Below, one piece after another: positions 42,696 to 45,042 of a stretch of DNA of 45,042 nucleotides. The stretch is from positions 1 through 45,042 of the forward strand of contig CAZVQC010000018.1 of NCBI GenBank assembly GCA_964629225.1, written 5' to 3'. Position 1 is the stretch's first letter. Each line of letters opens with the position of its first letter. A program made the position numbers and the translations under genes. The notes beneath the pieces are model-generated. The model did not search any database, was not told where the DNA came from, and saw only the letters and a list, made by a program, of their open reading frames with translations. Origin of the DNA: RUG14199 sp964629225 (GTDB lineage: Bacteria; Bacillota; Clostridia; Oscillospirales; CAG-272).

Positions 42696-42716
42696 GAGCG
42701 GACCTTGTGTCCGCTC
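42696..42716 (+). promoter_or_regulatory. Leader stem-loop before greA
   Basis: GAGCGGAC-CTTGT-GTCCGCTC, eight perfect pairs with a five-base loop. It lies nine bases before the GAAAGGA site of greA and has no T tail. It is the best example of the recurring leader hairpin. Confidence 0.6.
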
Positions 42717-42738
42717 GGTCGGTTGAAAGGATACTAAA

Positions 42739-43230
42739 ATGGAAGAAAAGAAGACCTATTATACCGAAGAAGGCTACAAAAAATTAGTAGACGAGCTTGA
42801 GTTTCTCAAAGGAGACAAGAGAAAAGAAGTGAAAGAGGCTCTCGCCGCCGCAAGAGATCTCGGTGACCTTTCCGAGAACAGCGAATACGACGAGGCCAAA
42901 AACGAGCAGTCCAGAGTTGAGACGAGGATCCAGGAGATAGAAGAACTCCTTCTCCATGCGGTAGTGATCAATGAAAAAGAGATAGATACCAACGTAGTCC
43001 ATCTCGGCTCTACGGTCACCCTTTACGATTACGATTTCGATGAAGAGGTAGTCTACAGCATCGTAGGTACCAACGAAGTTGATGCGCTGAACGGCAAGAT
43101 ATCCGACCTCAGCCCTATCGGAACGGCACTCCTCGGCACCCGTAAGGGCGAGGAGGTAGTGGTTGCTTCTCCCAACGGTGAGATGAAGTACAAGGTGCTT
43201 GACGTGAAGCGTGCAAAGCCCAATGCGTGA
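42739..43230 (+). CDS. greA: Transcription elongation factor GreA
   Basis: Rescues stalled RNA polymerase by stimulating transcript cleavage. The 163-residue protein has the N-terminal coiled coil with the acidic tip (AARDLGDLSENSEYDEAK) and the C-terminal FKBP-like domain (ISDLSPIGTALLGTRKGEEV). Standard length. It precedes lysS by 16 bases, a pairing common in Bacillota. Confidence 0.96.
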   Translation: MEEKKTYYTEEGYKKLVDELEFLKGDKRKEVKEALAAARDLGDLSENSEYDEAKNEQSRVETRIQEIEELLLHAVVINEKEIDTNVVHLGSTVTLYDYDFDEEVVYSIVGTNEVDALNGKISDLSPIGTALLGTRKGEEVVVASPNGEMKYKVLDVKRAKPNA

Positions 43231-43246
43231 ATAAACGGAGGATAAC

Positions 43247-44752
43247 ATGAGCGACAACAACCAAAATATGACCCCCGAACGCGAAGAGGCTGCGCTTAAT
43301 GACGTTCTTCGCATAAGACGTGAAAAACTGACGGAGCTTGCAGAGGCGGGAGCAGATCCTTTTCAGGTGACTAAATACGACCGCACTCACCACAGCGAGG
43401 ACGTCAAAGAGAATTTTGAGACCCTTGAGGGAACTACCGTTTCTATCGCCGGAAGGATGATGTCCAAAAGAGTGATGGGAAAGGCTTCCTTCTGCCACGT
43501 GCAGGATCTCAAGGGAACCATTCAGTCCTACGTTGCAAGAGATTCCGTCGGTGAAGAGGAATACAAAGCATTTAAAAAGCTTGATGTGGGTGACATTATC
43601 GGTATCGAAGGAGAAGTCTTCAAGACCAAGACCGGCGAGACCTCCATCCACGCGTCTAAGATAACGCTTCTTTCCAAGAGCCTTAAGGTGCTCCCGGAGA
43701 AGTATCACGGTATCACCAATACCGATCTTCGTTACCGCCAGAGATACGTTGACCTTATCATGAATCCGGAGGTGAAGGACACATTCATCAAGAGATCTAA
43801 GATCGTCAGCGCCATCAGAAAGTATCTTGACTCTGAGGGCTTCATGGAAGTGGAGACCCCCATGCTGGTGTCCAATGCCGGCGGCGCGGCAGCCCGTCCC
43901 TTTGAGACCCATTTTAATGCCCTTGATGAGGATCTGAAGCTTCGTATCTCCCTTGAACTTTACCTTAAGAGACTTATCGTAGGTGGCCTTGAAAAGGTCT
44001 ATGAGATCGGAAGAGTCTTCAGAAACGAGGGACTCGATACAAGACATAACCCGGAATTTACTCTCATGGAGTTGTACCAAGCTTATACCGATTACAACGG
44101 CATGATGGATCTTACCGAAAACCTCTACCGTTACGTGGCAAAGGAGGTGCTCGGCACCGCCACCATCACCTATAACGGCGTTGAGATGGATCTCGGGAAG
44201 CCCTTTGAGCGCATCACTATGGTAGATGCGGTAAAGAAGTACTCCGGTGTCGATTTCAATGAGATAGAGACCGAGGAAGAGGCTAAAAAGGTGGCAATGG
44301 AGCACGGTATCGCATACGAAGATCGTCATAAGAGAGGTGATATTATCAACCTGTTCTTTGAAGAGTATGCGGAGAGCCATATGATCCAGCCTACCTTCGT
44401 AATGGATCACCCGGTGGAGATATCTCCCCTCACAAAGAAAAAGCCCTCCGATCCCAGATATGTGGAACGCTTTGAGTTCTTTATGAACGGCTGGGAAATG
44501 GCGAACGCCTACTCCGAACTTAATGATCCCATCGACCAGAGAGAACGCTTCAAAGCACAGGAGGAGCTTCTTGCAAAGGGAGACGAAGAGGCTAACCGCA
44601 CCGATGAGGACTTCCTCAATGCCCTTGAGATAGGAATGCCCCCCACAGGCGGTATCGGCTATGGCATCGACAGAATGGTCATGCTCCTCACCGGCTCCAC
44701 CGCCATCCGTGACGTCCTGCTCTTCCCGACAATGAAATCCCTCTCAGACTAA
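43247..44752 (+). CDS. lysS: Lysyl-tRNA synthetase, class II
   Basis: Charges tRNA-Lys. The 501-residue protein has the N-terminal OB-fold anticodon-binding domain (VSIAGRMMSKRVMGKASFCH, about 65-160) and the class II catalytic core. Motif 1 region is EVETPMLVSNAGGAAARPF, motif 2 is RVFRNEGLDTRHNPEFT and motif 3 is GIGYGIDRMVMLLTG. CGGAGG precedes the ATG. It appears to be the last gene of the plus-strand group. Confidence 0.97.
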   Translation: MSDNNQNMTPEREEAALNDVLRIRREKLTELAEAGADPFQVTKYDRTHHSEDVKENFETLEGTTVSIAGRMMSKRVMGKASFCHVQDLKGTIQSYVARDSVGEEEYKAFKKLDVGDIIGIEGEVFKTKTGETSIHASKITLLSKSLKVLPEKYHGITNTDLRYRQRYVDLIMNPEVKDTFIKRSKIVSAIRKYLDSEGFMEVETPMLVSNAGGAAARPFETHFNALDEDLKLRISLELYLKRLIVGGLEKVYEIGRVFRNEGLDTRHNPEFTLMELYQAYTDYNGMMDLTENLYRYVAKEVLGTATITYNGVEMDLGKPFERITMVDAVKKYSGVDFNEIETEEEAKKVAMEHGIAYEDRHKRGDIINLFFEEYAESHMIQPTFVMDHPVEISPLTKKKPSDPRYVERFEFFMNGWEMANAYSELNDPIDQRERFKAQEELLAKGDEEANRTDEDFLNALEIGMPPTGGIGYGIDRMVMLLTGSTAIRDVLLFPTMKSLSD

Positions 44753-44828
44753 AAACCCACAAAAGTCAGGTTTTGACAGCGTTTGCGGCGTTTTGTTAAT
44801 CCAAAAAATAGCTCAAAATTGGGGTTTC

Positions 44829-44900
44829 CGACAAATTTACGACAAATGAGTTTCTGAACACCCTATTGAGTCCTACGACAAACCGCTGTCGTATACGACA
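44829..44900. repeat. Cluster of TACGACA repeats, direct and inverted
   Basis: CGACAAAT at 44829-44836, TACGACAAAT at 44838-44847, TACGACAAA at 44874-44882, an inverted TGTCGTA at 44887-44893 and TACGACA at 44894-44900. The last two make a perfect 14-base palindrome. A further TACGAC lies at 45001. Such clustered short repeats are typical of protein-binding arrays, for example integrase arm sites; no protein is seen to claim them. Confidence 0.55.
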
Positions 44901-44920
44901 AAAATTGTTTTCATTATAAG

Positions 44921-44951
44921 GCTTTAACCTTAATCGGTTAGAGCTTTATTT
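44921..44951 (+). terminator. Rho-independent terminator at the right end
   Basis: GCTTTAACC and GGTTAGAGC form a nine-pair stem (one wobble) around TTAATC, followed by a T-rich tail including seven T. It lies about 170 bases after lysS and beyond the TACGACA repeats. It may end the greA-lysS transcript or belong to a neighbouring element. Confidence 0.8.
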
Positions 44952-45042
44952 TTTTGCACATTTGAGTAAATACATCCATCCTTATAAAATAGAAACTTCC
45001 TACGACTTAACCACATCTAAAAGCCTTTATTTACGCGGTTTC

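Noticed and set aside
43115..44410. A 431-codon open frame on the minus strand opposite lysS
   Set aside because: The plus strand carries a full lysyl-tRNA synthetase with all class II motifs. The long antisense frame is a codon-bias effect.
44829..44900. A CRISPR array
   Set aside because: Repeat units are only 7-10 bases, with irregular spacing and mixed orientation.
44753..45042. A tRNA gene or dif site at the right end
   Set aside because: No cloverleaf or T-loop sequence is visible, and the repeats do not match the Bacillota dif pattern I know. The hairpin at 44921-44944 is a terminator.

Overview
The window looks like a chromosomal segment of an anaerobic Bacillota, probably class Clostridia. 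The evidence is Rex, two [FeFe]-hydrogenase-type proteins, a K+-dependent-type membrane pyrophosphatase, RNase J, MreBCD with PBP2, FtsEX with an M23 hydrolase and an S41 protease, AGGAGG-like ribosome binding sites, tight ATGA overlaps and TTGACA/TATAAT-type promoters. The backbone has intermediate GC. Only the two window ends (about 1-1150 and 44760-45042) look clearly AT-richer. No tRNA, rRNA, IS or CRISPR array was seen.

Left end (1-4700, minus strand): the 3' end of a 23S rRNA uracil methyltransferase gene (rlmD/rumA family) occurs twice. The intact gene ends at 1157. A diverged copy of its last codons lies at 95-205, and an AT-rich leucine-rich-repeat-like gene sits between. The 3' end of this gene family is a known integration site of conjugative elements, so I read this as an integration scar or small cargo cassette. 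Next comes hppA with its own promoter and terminator.

5-14.3 kb (plus strand): a membrane-anchored polysaccharide deacetylase with Ig-like repeats, a LysR regulator, rex, and then a run of genes that appears to be a hydrogen/redox-sensing unit. It has an APH-fold kinase-like protein, two small thioredoxin-like [2Fe-2S] proteins, a PAS-containing sensory-type [FeFe]-hydrogenase homologue, a SpoIIE/PP2C-type phosphatase and a second, group-B-like [FeFe]-hydrogenase. It ends in a strong terminator. This is the most interesting system in the window.

14.3-20.7 kb (mostly minus): a convergent HEPN-like/CBS protein, a small plus-strand gene, and a minus-strand operon (PLP methionine gamma-lyase family, gpsA, vanZ-like, thiI, rnhA, DUF1294). 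The operon is read from a good promoter with a perfect palindrome next to it.

20.8-34.9 kb (plus): a small conserved gene, a promoter with a possible structured RNA, then zapA, a U32 protein, dut, maf, mreB, mreC, mreD, mrdA (PBP2), nth, DUF1385, prmC, a zinc-ribbon membrane protein, ddl and a small membrane protein. These are mainly cell shape, wall synthesis and housekeeping.

34.9-44.75 kb (plus): rnj, a Dabb-family protein, a CdaR/PucR-type regulator, ftsE-ftsX-M23 hydrolase-S41 protease (wall hydrolysis at division), and greA-lysS. The right end is non-coding, with a cluster of TACGACA repeats and a terminator.

A recurring feature is a short GC-rich stem-loop just upstream of the ribosome binding site of several genes (rex, the APH-like gene, mreB, mreC, ftsE, greA and others).
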